From Cryptomeria japonica (Eukaryota; Streptophyta; Pinopsida; Cupressales; Cupressaceae), in NCBI RefSeq assembly GCF_030272615.1, contig NC_081406.1:263592624-263656623 (forward strand): a stretch of DNA of 64,000 nucleotides. The letters are read 5' to 3'. Below, piece by piece: positions 43,658-55,571 of this stretch. How positions within the stretch are numbered: position 1 is the stretch's first letter; each line of letters begins with the position of its first letter. A program made the position numbers and the translations under genes. The notes beneath the pieces were generated by a model that worked only from the letters and a program-made list of their open reading frames with translations, had not been told where the DNA came from and did no database searches.

Positions 43658-46600
43658 ATGAAACTCATAACATGGAATGTTAAGGGTCTCAATGCCCCTA
43701 GAAAATGACATGAAATTAAGCACAAAATAGATAGTAGAAAAGTAGATGTAGTCTTTCTACAAGAGACAAAATGGAGTAAGGAAGAATGTCACACTAGAAT
43801 GAAATTCTTGAGATATTGGGAACATTTGTTTGTAGAATTGGAAGGGACCTCAAGTCCAGATTGGGACTAATTTGGAACCCCCAATCGGCCATTTGTTGGG
43901 AAGTGACTTTGAACAAGAATTGGATGGCAGTATATTGCAAATGCCTTAAGAAGAACATGACTACCATAGTGATTAATACATATGGACCCATATCCACTAT
44001 TGCCAATAGAGAATTATGGTAGGAAATAACATTGTGGATGAGAAACCATCTAGAGGAAAGGATTATAATTGGGGGAGATTTTAATGCCACCCTAAATAAT
44101 TCATTAAAAACAAGGGGGAATGTGCATACTTTCAAGAGTCCAACTTGATTTTCAAAATTTTGTGTAAAAAAGAACAAGAAATTTACTTGGACAAATAGAC
44201 ATAAAGGATTCACTAGCATAGCTGAAAAACTAGAAAGATTTTTCATTGGTGGCAAGTGGGATGATGTATCAGATTCATATGAAGCATAAATCTTGTCATG
44301 CAGTGGTATGATCGCTTCCTAGTTCAATTAAAAATCAATCTAGTAGCTCAAGAGAGAGGATGGCCCTTTAGATTTGAGAATATGTGGTTAAGAGATCCCA
44401 CAATCTTTGACCTTATCAAGACTTGGTGGAGCAAGATAAGAGTAGGAAATCACTCCAAATTATTCTAGCTCAATAAGAAGCTAGCATAAATTAAAAACAT
44501 ATTAAAGGAATGGAATAAAAAGCACTTTAAAAACATTTTTGAGGAGAAAGATAGAGTGGAGGAGGAACTAAGGAAATTAAATCTAGCAATCATAGAAAAT
44601 GTAATGAGACAAGAGGAATATTGAAAAGAAAAAGAGCTCAAAGCTAAATTGGCAAAAATTATGGCTATGGAAGAATGCTATTGGAGACACAAATCCAGGT
44701 AGTTGTGGCTCAAAGAAGGGGGGAAAACACCAAATTGTTTCACAACTCAACCCTGATTAGTAGAAATAGAAAGAGAATGGTTGAAGTGGAGAGACAAGAT
44801 GGAACTAGGACACAAATGATCGAGGAATCCAATCAAGAAGTGGTTAGATACTTCCAAGACATTATGAATAGAGACACAACAAATCACATGGAAGAAAGAG
44901 ATGGATTTTTGAATAACATCCCCCCAATAATCATAAAAGTTAATAATGCAGAGCTGTATGGACTGGTTATAATGGAAGAAGTAAAAAATGTCATATTCCA
45001 TATTGGGTCAGACAAGGAACTTGGCCTGAATGGCTTCCCACCTAGTTTCTTTCAATCTTTCTAGGAAATACTGAATGGGGGCCTTCATAAAGATGTAGAA
45101 GAATCAAGGAGGAAAATGACAATGCTTGGTGCTTTTAACCACACCTTTCTTACTCTTATTCCCAAGAAGAAAGATGGTCAAAATATGAGTGACTACTACC
45201 CTATATCTCTATGCAATACGATATATAAAATTGTAACCAAACTTATTGCAAACATGCTCAAGAAGGTGCTTGAGAAAGTCATTTATGAGGAATAGAGTAG
45301 ATTTTCTCTAGGCATATCAATAGTAGAAGGCATCATTGTTGCCCATGAAACAATACATTTAGCAAGGAAAGCTAGATCCCCAAGCATGATTATAAAATTG
45401 GATATCCTCATGGTGTATGATCTAGTCAACAAACACTTTCTTTTGGAAGTGCTAGGTAAGTTTGGATTAAATGGGTAGGGAGTTATATAATGTCTCCAAA
45501 ACTCTCAATTTTAGTCAATGGGAAGGCACAAGGCTTCTTTGATTTGATGAAAGGTATCAGACATGGGGATCCCATGTCTCCCTTCCTCTTTATCATCATG
45601 GTAGATCCCTTAGGTAGAAGCATATCCAAAGCCAGAGAATATGGATTGTGGAAAGGGATTATGGCAACCCCGGGGGTGGATTTAGTCACAAACCAACAAT
45701 TTGTGGATGACACCATTCTTTTTGAAGATGCTTCCAGAAATGAAGCAAGGACTACCAAGAAAGTGTTGGATGACTATAGAAAGGCCATGGGACAATGCAT
45801 CAATTGGAGGAAGTTAGAGGTGTTCTTCCTAAATGTTCAACTTAGCTTTCAAAGAGACATATCCTCGATCTTGGGATTAAGAGTAGTAGATTTTATTGAG
45901 AGGTTTTTGGGGATTCCCCTATTTGTAGGAGCCAATAAAAATGTTACTAGGAAAACTTAATTAACAGTTGCAGAAATAAAATGGAGCTTTGGAAAGGAAA
46001 ATGGCTAACATCAGCTAGAAGAATCCTCATGATCAAAGTCGTCCTATTAGCTATACCAATATTTAATGTCATGTATGAATATTCTTGGACCAATGGAGGA
46101 CATCCTAATCCAGATTATGAGGTAGTTCCTTTGGAACAGATCTAATGATACACAAAAGATCCTATTTATATCATGGGAAAGAGTTTATAAACCTCAAGAT
46201 GCAGGGGGGGCAGGAGTGAAGCAGCTATGGATCATAAACTTGCCCATGGGTGCCAAATTATTATGGATCATGTTTAAGAAAAACCATGAATGGGTACATA
46301 TTCTCATAAAGAAGTACTTGGATTTCGATGAACCTATTCATATTTTCACCACTATAAATCCACCAAGAGGATCGACAATTTAGAACTTCATGCTGGAAAG
46401 CCAAGACATCATCTCCAAACACATAACATGGGATGTCAGAAATGGGAAAAAAGCCTCCTTCTAGGGGGATTCATGGGAAGGATTTTTAGCCCTTAAGAAT
46501 CTCCCTAATATGGAAGAAATAAAGAGAGAAACTACTAGGGAATGGGGAACAAGAGTAAGAGATTAAATGGGGAAATTATAGTAATTGACCAGCAATACAA

Positions 46601-47796
46601 ATAGAGATGGAGAAATCTCAATATTCTCAATGCTCCTCAGGATAAAAAAGAACACATGACGAGAATTTTGGAAGATAGAAGCATTACCTATTTGGAACTA
46701 CAGGATGAGATTAGATGGTGTGCCTCCAAGGATGGTGAATACAAAGTTAAAATTGTGTATAAATTGAAGGAGGATAGTATAGAGGATGATCAATGGTTGA
46801 AAGCATTGCTATGGGGAAAATATTTCCTATCCAAAGCCGACGTCTTCTCATGGATGACAATTTATAACAAAATCTTTACACAAGACAAGCTGGCTAAAAT
46901 TGGCATTAACTGTCCTAGTAGGTGTCCCCTTTGTGAAAGAAATGAGGAGAATGCAAATCATCTCCTCTTCACCCGTGAATACACAAAAGCATATTTGAAA
47001 TATTTTACGCTAAAACTGAGTCCCAATGGACCTTTCGCATAGATTCTCAAAGAATGGTTTGCTATGTGGCCTAAGAAGAAATTTAAAGGGGTGTTTGGTA
47101 GTATGTGGCAGTGTATTCCATCCTCAATCATATGGGACCTATGGAAAGACCAAAACAGGAGGATCTTCAAAGAATCTTCTATGCATAAAGAACCTTAATA
47201 AAAAAAATGGAAGCAGGAATCGTAGAATTGGTTAATTCAGCAGCTAGAAATCAACCTCTAAAGAAAAATATCTACACCAACCAAGATGAGGAAATGATCA
47301 AACTCTTGATTGGTCTCAAAATTCTGACCTTGGCTAGGGAGAATGCTACTAAGAAAACTTTGGAGATAAGCAAAAACACAATTTGGAGGCCGCCTAAAGA
47401 TTGCTATATACAGGTCAATTTCGATGTGGTAGCTAGAGGCAACCTCGGACCAAGTGGGATAAGAGTCATATCATGAGACAAAGATGGCATAGTGCTAGTT
47501 GAGAAATTAAAGCATATTGGCCTCACCACCAACAACATGGAAGAGTTCATGGCCGCTCTTAGAGGTTTGGAATTAGGTAAGAAACTAGGTGCAGAGAAAA
47601 TACACCTAGAAGGGGACTCACTTATCACAGTCAATGCTATCAAATTGAACCAAACACCCAACTGGAAATTAAAGCAAAATGGCTTGCACCAATCAAAAGA
47701 TTAATAGGTGGCTTTTAGGAATTCAAAATGAGCCACATCTACAGAGAAGGAAATGGGAAAGTAGATGAGCTAGCCAAGAAAGTGATGGAAGAATAG
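43658..47796 (+). pseudogene. LINE E ORF2: endonuclease, RT, zf-RVT, RNase H
   Basis: ATG 43658 begins MKLITWNVKGLNAPRK, the APE-type endonuclease start, followed by VDVVFLQETKW, INTYGPIS, IIIGGDFNATLNN and KFTWTNRH (to about 44230). RT: NTKLFHNSTLISR (44728), LIPKKKDGQNMSDYYPISLCN (45160-45222), IIKLDILMVYDLVN, GIRHGDPMSPFLFII and catalytic FVDDTILF (about 45700). A zf-RVT knuckle CPLCERNEENANHLLF lies at 46921-46970. RNase H: VNFDVVARGN, EEFMAALRGLELG, LEGDSLI and a final KVDELAKK, ending near 47794. At least five frame changes and many stops. ORF2 makes the nick and copies the LINE RNA at the target. Confidence 0.9.
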
Positions 47797-49077
47797 AATT
47801 TCCAATAATTTGTAGCCATGTACACTGAGTAGGACCACCAACAGAGCTGGAAAACATTTTCATTATTCATTAAAAGATATGGGAGTAAGAAATGGGGTAC
47901 AACACACATAGATGACAAGCGGGTATATCATCTGAATTAGAGCACCAATATTGAAATTGCAGTAGGGAACTCCAAGATTAAGCATGCAAAGGATTATAAG
48001 GAAGATTGGGTTGGCAAAAGGACATGTGTTGGAAATCTTTCACACAATCATCCATAAGATGGCTACGGAGTTTACTCTAATGGTACAACCGAGCATGAAA
48101 AATGGAAAGGTGCTTTAAAAGTTTAAAGCATGTGAATATCCAATAACGGAGGCAAACACAGATATGACATAATCATGTCTAGGACACCATACGAAAAATA
48201 AGTCGGGGAGCTATTATTGCGAGAGGTGGCTAACGACTTTAAAAGGAAAGCGAAAATGACTCAGAGCATAGCATTTTTGCAAAAGCCTAAGTTAATTGCA
48301 TTGTAGAAGCCCTCTCGTAGGACGGACACACCAATTCTCTTGGAGACTACGAAGAGGCAGATGGCGTTTCTTGGAAGGGTAATAGACAAGCATCTACTTG
48401 AAATGGTGGCCACACAGAAGCCTTTAGCGTGCCATCAAAAGGATTCTGGGGGAGGAGTTTATTCGAGCATACCATTGCGTTCACGTGAATGCAGAAATTT
48501 TGGCTATGTTCTTAGCCATGCTCATCTATATGGGAGTAAGAAAGGCACAGGCTAAAAAGATATGCCAAATGGTGTTTCAATATGCATTTTTGGGCAAAAT
48601 TGATGCGGTCCTAAACAACATTGATAGAAATCTCTTAATCCCCAAGCTGAAGAAATATTATATGAGTCGAGGTAATGGATTGGAAGTGAGGAAAGAGCCC
48701 ATTGTCCAAACCTTAGAACCAGAGGCCCTGGAGGAAATTTGGAATGAGAAGATGAGGAACATCAATTTCCTGATGAAGCTGGCCAAAATAAGCTCGAGGT
48801 CTCCTAAGTGCTAGATGAAGAGATACACGAGGGAGGAAGGGTTACTAGAAATGGAAAGTGGGGAGGTGCCCGACAAAGATATTTAGAACCTGGAAGAGGC
48901 AAAGGTTGGGGGTTGGGCCTTAAAGAAGAATGGGTTGAAAATGATACTCGGGATGTGGACGAGGTGGCTACGTCCGAGGCACATGCAGAATGTGGAAGTG
49001 ACTGCCCGGTGATTGCAAGAGCCCTAGCTATGCGGAAGATGAGGATGGAGGATGGAGGATAGAGATGGGTTTGAGTA
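47797..49077 (+). pseudogene. LINE E extra reading frame after RNase H (unknown)
   Basis: About 1.2 kb of protein-like sequence between RNase H and the 3' UTR, inside the boundaries set by the 16-bp duplication. The best preserved block, 48430-48814, reads AIKRILGEEFIRAYHCVHVN then AEILAMFLAMLIYMGVRKAQ, NIDRNLLIPKLKKYYMS and a helical ALEEIWNEKMRNINFLMKL. Earlier and later parts are broken by shifts and stops. I do not recognise a domain. It could be a natural extension of ORF2, a third ORF, or an old insertion whose ends have eroded; no duplication around it was found. Confidence 0.5.
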
Positions 49078-49293
49078 TATGGTAGTAGATGAGGCCACTT
49101 AAAGGTTTCATAATTTTTTGGTTGGGGATAGTTTTTCATATTTTGTATTAGCTAATATGTCAGCCCAATTTTCAATCTATGGGCACTGTTAGTATAGGAA
49201 AAACAATATTAGATATCGGGTAGAATAGACCATAACTCTTTTTTAGCTTTAATAAAATGGGTGTTGCTTCTTAGCAACTATTTAATAAAAAAA
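49078..49293 (+). other. LINE E 3' UTR and poly(A)
   Basis: Ends TTTAATAAAAAAAA just before the right-hand ATATCTAGAGAAGTCA. Two AATAAA-like words (TTTAATAAAATG near 49250 and TTTAATAAAA near 49281). Confidence 0.8.
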
Positions 49294-49309
49294 ATATCTA
49301 GAGAAGTCA
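49294..49309. repeat. Right target-site duplication of LINE E
   Basis: Exact copy of 2217-2232, directly after the poly(A). Confidence 0.9.
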
Positions 49310-50124
49310 TTAGTCAAAAAGGTAAATCTAGATCTAAGAGAATCTATACAACAAATTTTAAATCCGCTTTAAATCAAAACATGGTTTTGAATAAGAAAAT
49401 AAATTTTTAACTTTTAAAGTCCAAGGGAAAAAGGATATATAAAATTTGTAAGAATTCTAGTTCAATGAATATTAAAATTTCGATAATCTAAGATTATAAC
49501 GCATTCCAAAAAATGGCATGATAGAGAATGCAAGATCATGTCATGTGGTTTACTGAGTGCTTGTGATAAAGAGGACAAATTAGGTTTTGAAGGGCCCTTG
49601 AAACTTTATTACAAACAACAAAATGTCAATAGAATGCTAGTTGACCACAACAAGATTATAGAAAAGCTAGTACAACATAAAAAAAATATAAGGGTTAGTA
49701 CCTTAAACAAAATAAAGACTAAAATAAGATAAAATTAAACTTAACAAAGTCTCAACAACCTATATTCTTTCCTTATGGAATTTTATGCAAATCCACAAAT
49801 TCATTTAGATACTAGCTTTCCTCGCCTTAATTATTTTTCATATCACTTCTCATCTTAGAGCTTGATCTTGTTGTATTCCCCTTCTCCTCAATCCTAATTT
49901 TAAGCTGCCCTAATTATTCAACATAACTTTTAAGCTTGTTGCTACTTGGATTTTATACCCATGGAATTATATTTTATCCCACATTTGTTGACTTCAATAA
50001 CCAAGTATCGAGGTTATCCCTAATGTTTTCTAAGTCCTTTTTAATAGCACCAATTTTGTTAGCATAGTTATACTTAATAATTTGAGGTTATTTTTCAATA
50101 CCAAAAATTCTTTACTCATGCTTA
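49310..50124. other. AT-rich flank, no gene seen
   Basis: Short frames only (the longest is 64 codons, no domain). It is the right flank of LINE E and continuous with the left flank before that insertion. Confidence 0.5.
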
Positions 50125-51316
50125 TGTTGGCAATTTGGAGGAATTGATTATGTATTGCATTGATGTCAACACTAGCTTCTTTGGTTATCTACCAGGTTCC
50201 GGTATATTGGTTGGACTTTGATGATGATCAGGAGATTTGTCTCCGATATATTCCGATTGGTGGAATTGGTTTGGTTCGGTCATTCATGTCATTCGGATGT
50301 GTGTCACATTCAGTTGGTTTGGGATTTGGTGATCTGGAAGCTATCATATGTTCTAGCAAGCCTTTTGGTTACCGGTAAGGGTTCTACCGATAGAGCTTTG
50401 TTGAAGATATTTTGATGGATTCAATAAGTGGTGTTGGTGCGGCTTCTAGAAGGTTTTCAGGATGTTGATGGTTATCTTGTTCGTGTTCCAGTTAATCGGT
50501 GGTGTTGCATTTGGTTTCTGGCGACCTATTTTAGGTCTGGTCTTATTCTGTTAGGTTATGGACCAGTTTATGTAACGCGTTGGTGGATGCTCTCGATGCG
50601 TTACCAGTTGGATTTATTGTTTGGTTAATATTGTTTCGGTCTTAGGCCGACTTGGATTATCATTGGTTTATGGGTTTATGTAATGGATTTATTGTATTAT
50701 CTTTTAGGTGGCCGACCTAATTGTTTAGGTCTCGGGTTGGTATAAATATGATGTAAGATCTCTTTGTAGATTGTGGCATGTGGTCGTGTAGGATTATCTG
50801 TGTGCGAATAAAGTTGTAATCATATGCAGAGGATTTGATCGATCATGGGTGATCAAATTGGGTTTGTGTAAGAGGTTTAAGACCTCCGACATTGAGCTTA
50901 AACCATAACTGTACTCAGGCATAGGAGATTCTATACTTGCAGTTCAATCTTCATTCTGGATTGTAGTCCGAAGTTTTATGTAGTCAGTGAGGCTCCTTTT
51001 GTGATGAGCAGTGTGCTCTAGGATGTTGGCCTTCCTGCACGTGCAGGCCTCTTATTGTAATATTTATTCATCTGATCAATGGATAGATATTGTGGGTCTC
51101 CAATCCCATCGTGGTTTTTCGTCATTGAGGTTTTCCATGTATAAATCTGTGGTGTTATGGTGTTCATATTTGTAGTTGCATTGTTACTTATTATTATATA
51201 CTTTTATTTTTACCAGTTGCTGAGTTGTTGTGTTAATAAGGTTAAATTTAATCATTTCGGTAGGACACTAATTCACCCCCCCCACCCCGGCCTCTCAGTG
51301 TTCTTGGATCCCAGCA
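50125..51316 (+). repeat. 5' LTR of copia F
   Basis: 1192 bp, TGTTGGCAATTTGG to GGATCCCAGCA. Carries ATCGTGGTTTTTCG...GGTTTTCCATG (about 51110-51140) and CACCCCCCCCACCCCGG near the end. Confidence 0.9.
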
Positions 51317-51334
51317 ATTGGTATAAGAGCTTGG
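51317..51334 (+). other. Primer binding site of copia F
   Basis: ATTGGTATAAGAGCTTGG directly after the LTR; one change from TTGGTATCAGAGC. Confidence 0.85.
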
Positions 51335-51384
51335 TGCCTTGGAGTAAGTCTAACAACTTGAGGAAGATACTGTATCTAGGATCC

Positions 51385-52487
51385 ATGGAGATGAGTTTGA
51401 GGGAAGAACTTCAAGTAGCTCTTGAAGACTATGATGTTGAAATATTAAGGAACATGAAGCTACAAGATGAGCTGAGATCTGCAAAGGAATTCATTTTTAC
51501 TTTGTAAGAGAGGTTGTCATCCACACAAGCTAAAAGAAAGGAACTTTGTGATCTATTGCAAAATCAGGACGATGAAGAGAAGAATGCTTTGAAGGATCTA
51601 TGTCAGAAGTTGAGTCAGGAAAATGGTGTCATCAAGAATGAAATGCAAGCCCTAACCATGAGGATGTCTTAGGAGATTGAAGACTAGAAGAAGAATGAAG
51701 AAAATGTTGCTAAATATCTAAAAGACAGATATGAAGAATGCATTAGGTTGGCGCATGAGAATGATATATTGATAACTGAATTGGTGCAATCACATAAAAT
51801 TTGCAAGAGTTGGAGAGAATGGTGGCAGTCCTAAGAGGTGATTCAAATGCTGCAAATGAGTAAAAAGATAAGTTCAAGGTTAGTTCTGCAAAGCTTGATG
51901 AATTATTGAAGAATCAAAGGGACATTGGAGACACTAGAGGTCTTGGATTTGAGCATCGAGAAAGCTCTGGTACTGCAAATCAGGATGATACATCCAGTCA
52001 GAAGAACAATCAAGAGAATCCACCAGATAACTGGAATCAGAGGTCACTGATAAGGCAACCCAATGCACATAAATTTAATGGTAGATTCTTTGTTTGCAAT
52101 AAGTTTGGTCATATGGCAAGTCAATGTAGAAATAGAGTCAATCAGAATAATAATTCAGGTATCGGTTAGTGTTTCAATTGCAAGAAGTTTGGTCATAGGA
52201 CAAAAGATTGTAGAATGAATGTGAAATGTCATGCATGTGGAAAGTTTGGACATATGGCTAATCAATGTAGGTCGGTGAATGGTCAAGGTTACAACAAGGC
52301 AATTAAAAAGAACAATGTCACTTGTTATGCATGCAACAAAGTAGGACACATTGCTAAATTTTGTAGAAGCAAGAACCTACTGACAGGAAATGACAAATCT
52401 AATGAGAAGGGAAAGAAGAAGGTTGATGATATCCAGAAGGAGCATGAGAAGAAGTGGGTTATGAAGTTTGAAGATCAACCAACATAA
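51385..52487 (+). pseudogene. Copia F gag with coiled coil and four CCHC knuckles
   Basis: ATG 51385 starts MEMSLREELQVALEDYDVEI. A long coiled-coil-like region rich in Glu, Lys, Leu and Asn follows, with stops at 51505 and several later. Four knuckles occupy 52080-52370: FFVCNKFGHMASQC (first Cys lost), CFNCKKFGHRTKDC, CHACGKFGHMANQC and CYACNKVGHIAKFC, the last three complete, with a stop and a frame change between the first two. It ends at TAA 52485. The layout is the same as gag of element B. It would bind the element RNA in the particle. Confidence 0.8.
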
Positions 52488-53931
52488 TCAAATTCCCCAG
52501 ATGTTCATCCGATTGAAGCATATACCCCGGTTACTCAACCGACATAACAAAATGTGAAACTCATCCGGTAACTAAGGCAGATGCCTTGGGGGAGGCAAAT
52601 TGATGATAGATCTTGCATTGCCCCTGGTAGTGGTCTAAAAGCTTGTTTCGGATTTTGGAGAAGTTAATTTGAAGGTTAATCGATGAAGATTTTGTTGGGT
52701 CTTGGATCAGGTTTGGTTTACCGGTAAGTCATTTTATGAGTTATGGTTTGGTCACACACCTATAGTTAAGTATTTCAGAATCTTTGGTAGTGAATTGGAA
52801 GTTTGATCCTAGATGTGATATTTCTTGGTTATTCAAATGAAACCAAGCATATAGATGTTATAATAAGAGATTGCAGAGAATTGTGGAGAGTGCTAATGTC
52901 AAGATGGATGAGTAGCACAGAGGTCAAATCAGAACTCATGAGAGAAAATCGGAAGTGGAAATGACCATAGCTGATCCTGTAACACCTATACCGAAACAAA
53001 ATGTTGAACCAGTTATTCCGGGAGTATCAAAAAATTCAATAGTAACTGAATATCAGGGTAAAGGAATAGAAAGTCATAGGACTCCTAGGTATGTAAGGTT
53101 GAATCAGTCAGAAGATCAGATAATTGGACATGGAGAAGGTTTGCAGTTGATGAGGTATGCTTAATTTCTTAATTGAACCGACATTAGTAGATGAAACATG
53201 TAAGGATGAATGTTGGATGAAAGCTATGGAAGAGGAATTGGATCAAATAAGAATGTTATTGGAACTAAATGGGTTTTTAGGAAATAAATTGAATGGAGAT
53301 GGTCAAGTTGTGAGGAACAAGGCTAGATTGGTTTGCAAAGGATATTTTCAGAATGAAGGAATTGATTATGTTGAATCCTTGCTCCGATAGCTAGGATTTT
53401 CAGATATTTTCTAGGATTTTCAGGTATGCTTTATGGTTTATGATGAATTTACACTATGCATATTCAGATGCAGACTGGGCTGGAGATATGGGTGACCGGA
53501 AAGGCACATCCAATGGAGTTTTCTTTTTTGGAAAGAAATTTGTTTCATGGATCAATAAGAAATAGTCATGTACTTCTTTATCTACTACTGAAGTTGAGTA
53601 TGTTGTTGTTGCTACTAGTTGTACACAAATTCTATGGATGAAGCAAATGCTGAAGGATATAAGGGTAGATTGTAATGAACCGGTAGTTATTCACTATGAT
53701 AACTCTGCTACTATTGACATATCAAAGAATTTGGTATTTCATTCTAAGACAAAGCACATATCAATCAAGTATAACTTTTTGAAGGAAAAGGTGGAAGCAA
53801 ATGCAGTAAAATTAGTTTATGTGAACACTAAAGAGAAGATTGCAAATATCTTCACTAAACCTTTGCCCAAGGAATCATTTGATTACTTTAGAGATAGATT
53901 GGGGGTCTCTGCCTCTCCGGTAAAGACTTAA
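52488..53931 (+). pseudogene. Copia F remnants of integrase, RT and RNase H
   Basis: 52726-52795 keeps the integrase C-terminal block ELWFGHTPIVKYFRIFG. 52955-53163 is the variable linker. 53157-53390 is the RT start (WMKAMEEELDQI, VVRNKARLVCKGYFQNEGID). After a stop, 53440 onward is RNase H: YSDADWAGDMGDRKGTSNG, LSTTEVEYVVVATSC, VIHYDNSATIDISKNLV and IANIFTKPLPKESFDYF, to TAA 53929. The catalytic RT palm (xVDDI) is missing. At least three internal deletions are needed to produce this order. Confidence 0.88.
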
Positions 53932-54087
53932 GTGATGTTGATTGGCATCAATCTGGTATGCATTATTAGAACTATTATTCATTCTGGATTGATGAGTTGG
54001 TGCTACTACTCTAGGGGGAGTAGTCAACTATGTGGTTCAGAGGATCTATGATTTTTCTTTGATGTTTATGTCAGATTTCTAGTATTG

Positions 54088-54359
54088 ATGTCAAAGGGGG
54101 AGGGGTATACATGTGAAAAATAAAGCTTAACAGAGATATTAGTGAAAGGGGGAGGATCATAATTTTAGATTGGTTGTATCCCACCAGGGGAGTTTGGTTC
54201 AAGGTCTATGGATGGTTAATTGGTACAAAGAGAATTGTTTCAAACTTCATTGATATAGCATTTGTCGGATGTCTTCCATTGGGGGAGACTTGTTTGGCAC
54301 TTCTTGGCACTTGGATTTTTTTCACATCCACTGTTGCCATTAATGCCAAAGAGGGATAT
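54088..54359 (+). other. Polypurine tracts of copia F (three copies)
   Basis: GTCAAAGGGGGAGGGG (54090-54105), GTGAAAGGGGGAGG (54142-54155) and GCCAAAGAGGGATAT (54345-54359), the last next to the 3' LTR. Confidence 0.8.
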
Positions 54360-55566
54360 TGTTGTTAATTTGGAGGAATTGATTATGTGTTGCATTGATG
54401 TTTGTCATTGATGTCAACATTAGCTTCTTTGGTTATCTACCGGGTTCTAGTAGAGTGGTTGGACTTTGATGATGATCAGGAGATTTGTCTTCGGTATATT
54501 CCGATTTGTGGTATTGGTTTGGTTCGGTCATTCATGTCGTTCAGATGTGTGTCACATTTAGTTGGTTTCAGATTTGGTGATCCGGAAGCTATCATATGTT
54601 CTAGCAAGTCTTTTGGTTATTGATAAGGGTTCTACCAGGAGAGCTTTGTTGAAAATATTTTGATGGATTCGATAAGTGGTGTTGGTGTGGCTTCTAGAAG
54701 ATTTTTCAGGATGCTGATGGCTATCTTGGTCGTGTTCTAGTTAATAGATGGTGTTGCATTTGGTTTATGGTGACCTATTTTAGGTTTGGTCTTATTCTGT
54801 TAGGTTATGGACCGATTTATGTAACGTGTTGGTGGATGCTCCCGATGCGTTATCGGTTGGATTTATTGTTTGGTTAATGTTGTTTTGGTCTTAGGCCGAC
54901 TTGGATTATCATTGATTTGCGGGTTTATGTAATGGATTTATTGTATTATCTTTTAGGTGGCCGACCTAATTGTTTAGGTCTCGAATTGGTATAAATATGA
55001 TGTAAGATATCTTTGTAGATCATGGCATGTGATCGTGGGTTATAGGATTATCTGTGTGTGAATAAAGTTGTAATCATATGCAGAGGATTTGGTTGATCAT
55101 AGGTGATCAAATTGGGTTTGTGTAAAAGGTTTAAGACCTCCAACATTGAGCTTAAACCAGAACTGTACTCAGGCATAGGAGATGCTATACTTACAATTCA
55201 ACCTTCATTCCAGATTGTAGTCCAAAGTTTTATGTAGTTAGTGAGGCTCCTTTTGTGATGAGTAGTGTGCTCTAGGCTGTTGGCCTTCCTGCATGTGCAT
55301 GTGAAGACCCCTTATTGTAATATTTATTCATTTGATCAGTGGATAGATATTGTGGGGTCTCCAATCCCACTGTGGTTTTTCCTCATTGAGGTTTTCCACC
55401 TATAAATCTATGGTGTTATGGTGTTCATCTTTGTGGTTGCATTGTTACTTATTTTTATATGATTTTATGCTTATCGGTTGTTGAGTTGTTGTGTTAATAA
55501 GGTTAAATTTAATCATTCTGGTAGAACATTGATTCACCCCCCTCTCAGTGTTCTTCGATCCCAACA
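54360..55566 (+). repeat. 3' LTR of copia F
   Basis: 1207 bp, TGTTGTTAATTTGG to TCGATCCCAACA. Aligns with the 5' LTR along its whole length, with moderate divergence. Confidence 0.9.
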
Positions 55567-55571
55567 CCTTA

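Larger units (their letters stand above)
2233..49293 (+). mobile_element. LINE E (L1-type), host of the whole nest
   Basis: A non-LTR retrotransposon of about 7.7 kb (2233-3516 plus 42907-49293) split by LTR element B at 3517-42901. It is bounded by a perfect 16-bp duplication and ends in TTTAATAAAAAAAA. Order: 5' leader, ORF1 with a DUF4283-like region and a CCHC-like knuckle, ORF2 with endonuclease, reverse transcriptase, zf-RVT and RNase H, then an extra reading frame, 3' UTR and poly(A). The matching duplication at both ends indicates a nearly complete, not 5'-truncated, insertion. Many frameshifts and stops make it inactive. It is the oldest layer here because everything else sits in it. 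Confidence 0.9.
50125..55566 (+). mobile_element. Copia element F, internally deleted
   Basis: 5442 bp. LTRs 50125-51316 and 54360-55566, iMet-type primer site, polypurine tracts, and a flanking near-duplication GCTTA (50120-50124) / CCTTA (55567-55571). Interior: gag with four knuckles, a scrap of integrase, the start of RT, then RNase H. Most of protease, integrase and RT is missing, so it depends on others to move. The LTR family is the same as solo LTR D. Confidence 0.92.

Noticed and set aside
48808-49139. ORFs on both strands at the end of LINE E
   Set aside because: The minus-strand frame is a shadow; the plus-strand one is out of phase with the preserved block before it.
2233-49293. 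Nest as an assembly chimera
   Set aside because: Matching duplications at each pair of borders and coding frames that rejoin across inserts cannot easily come from misassembly.
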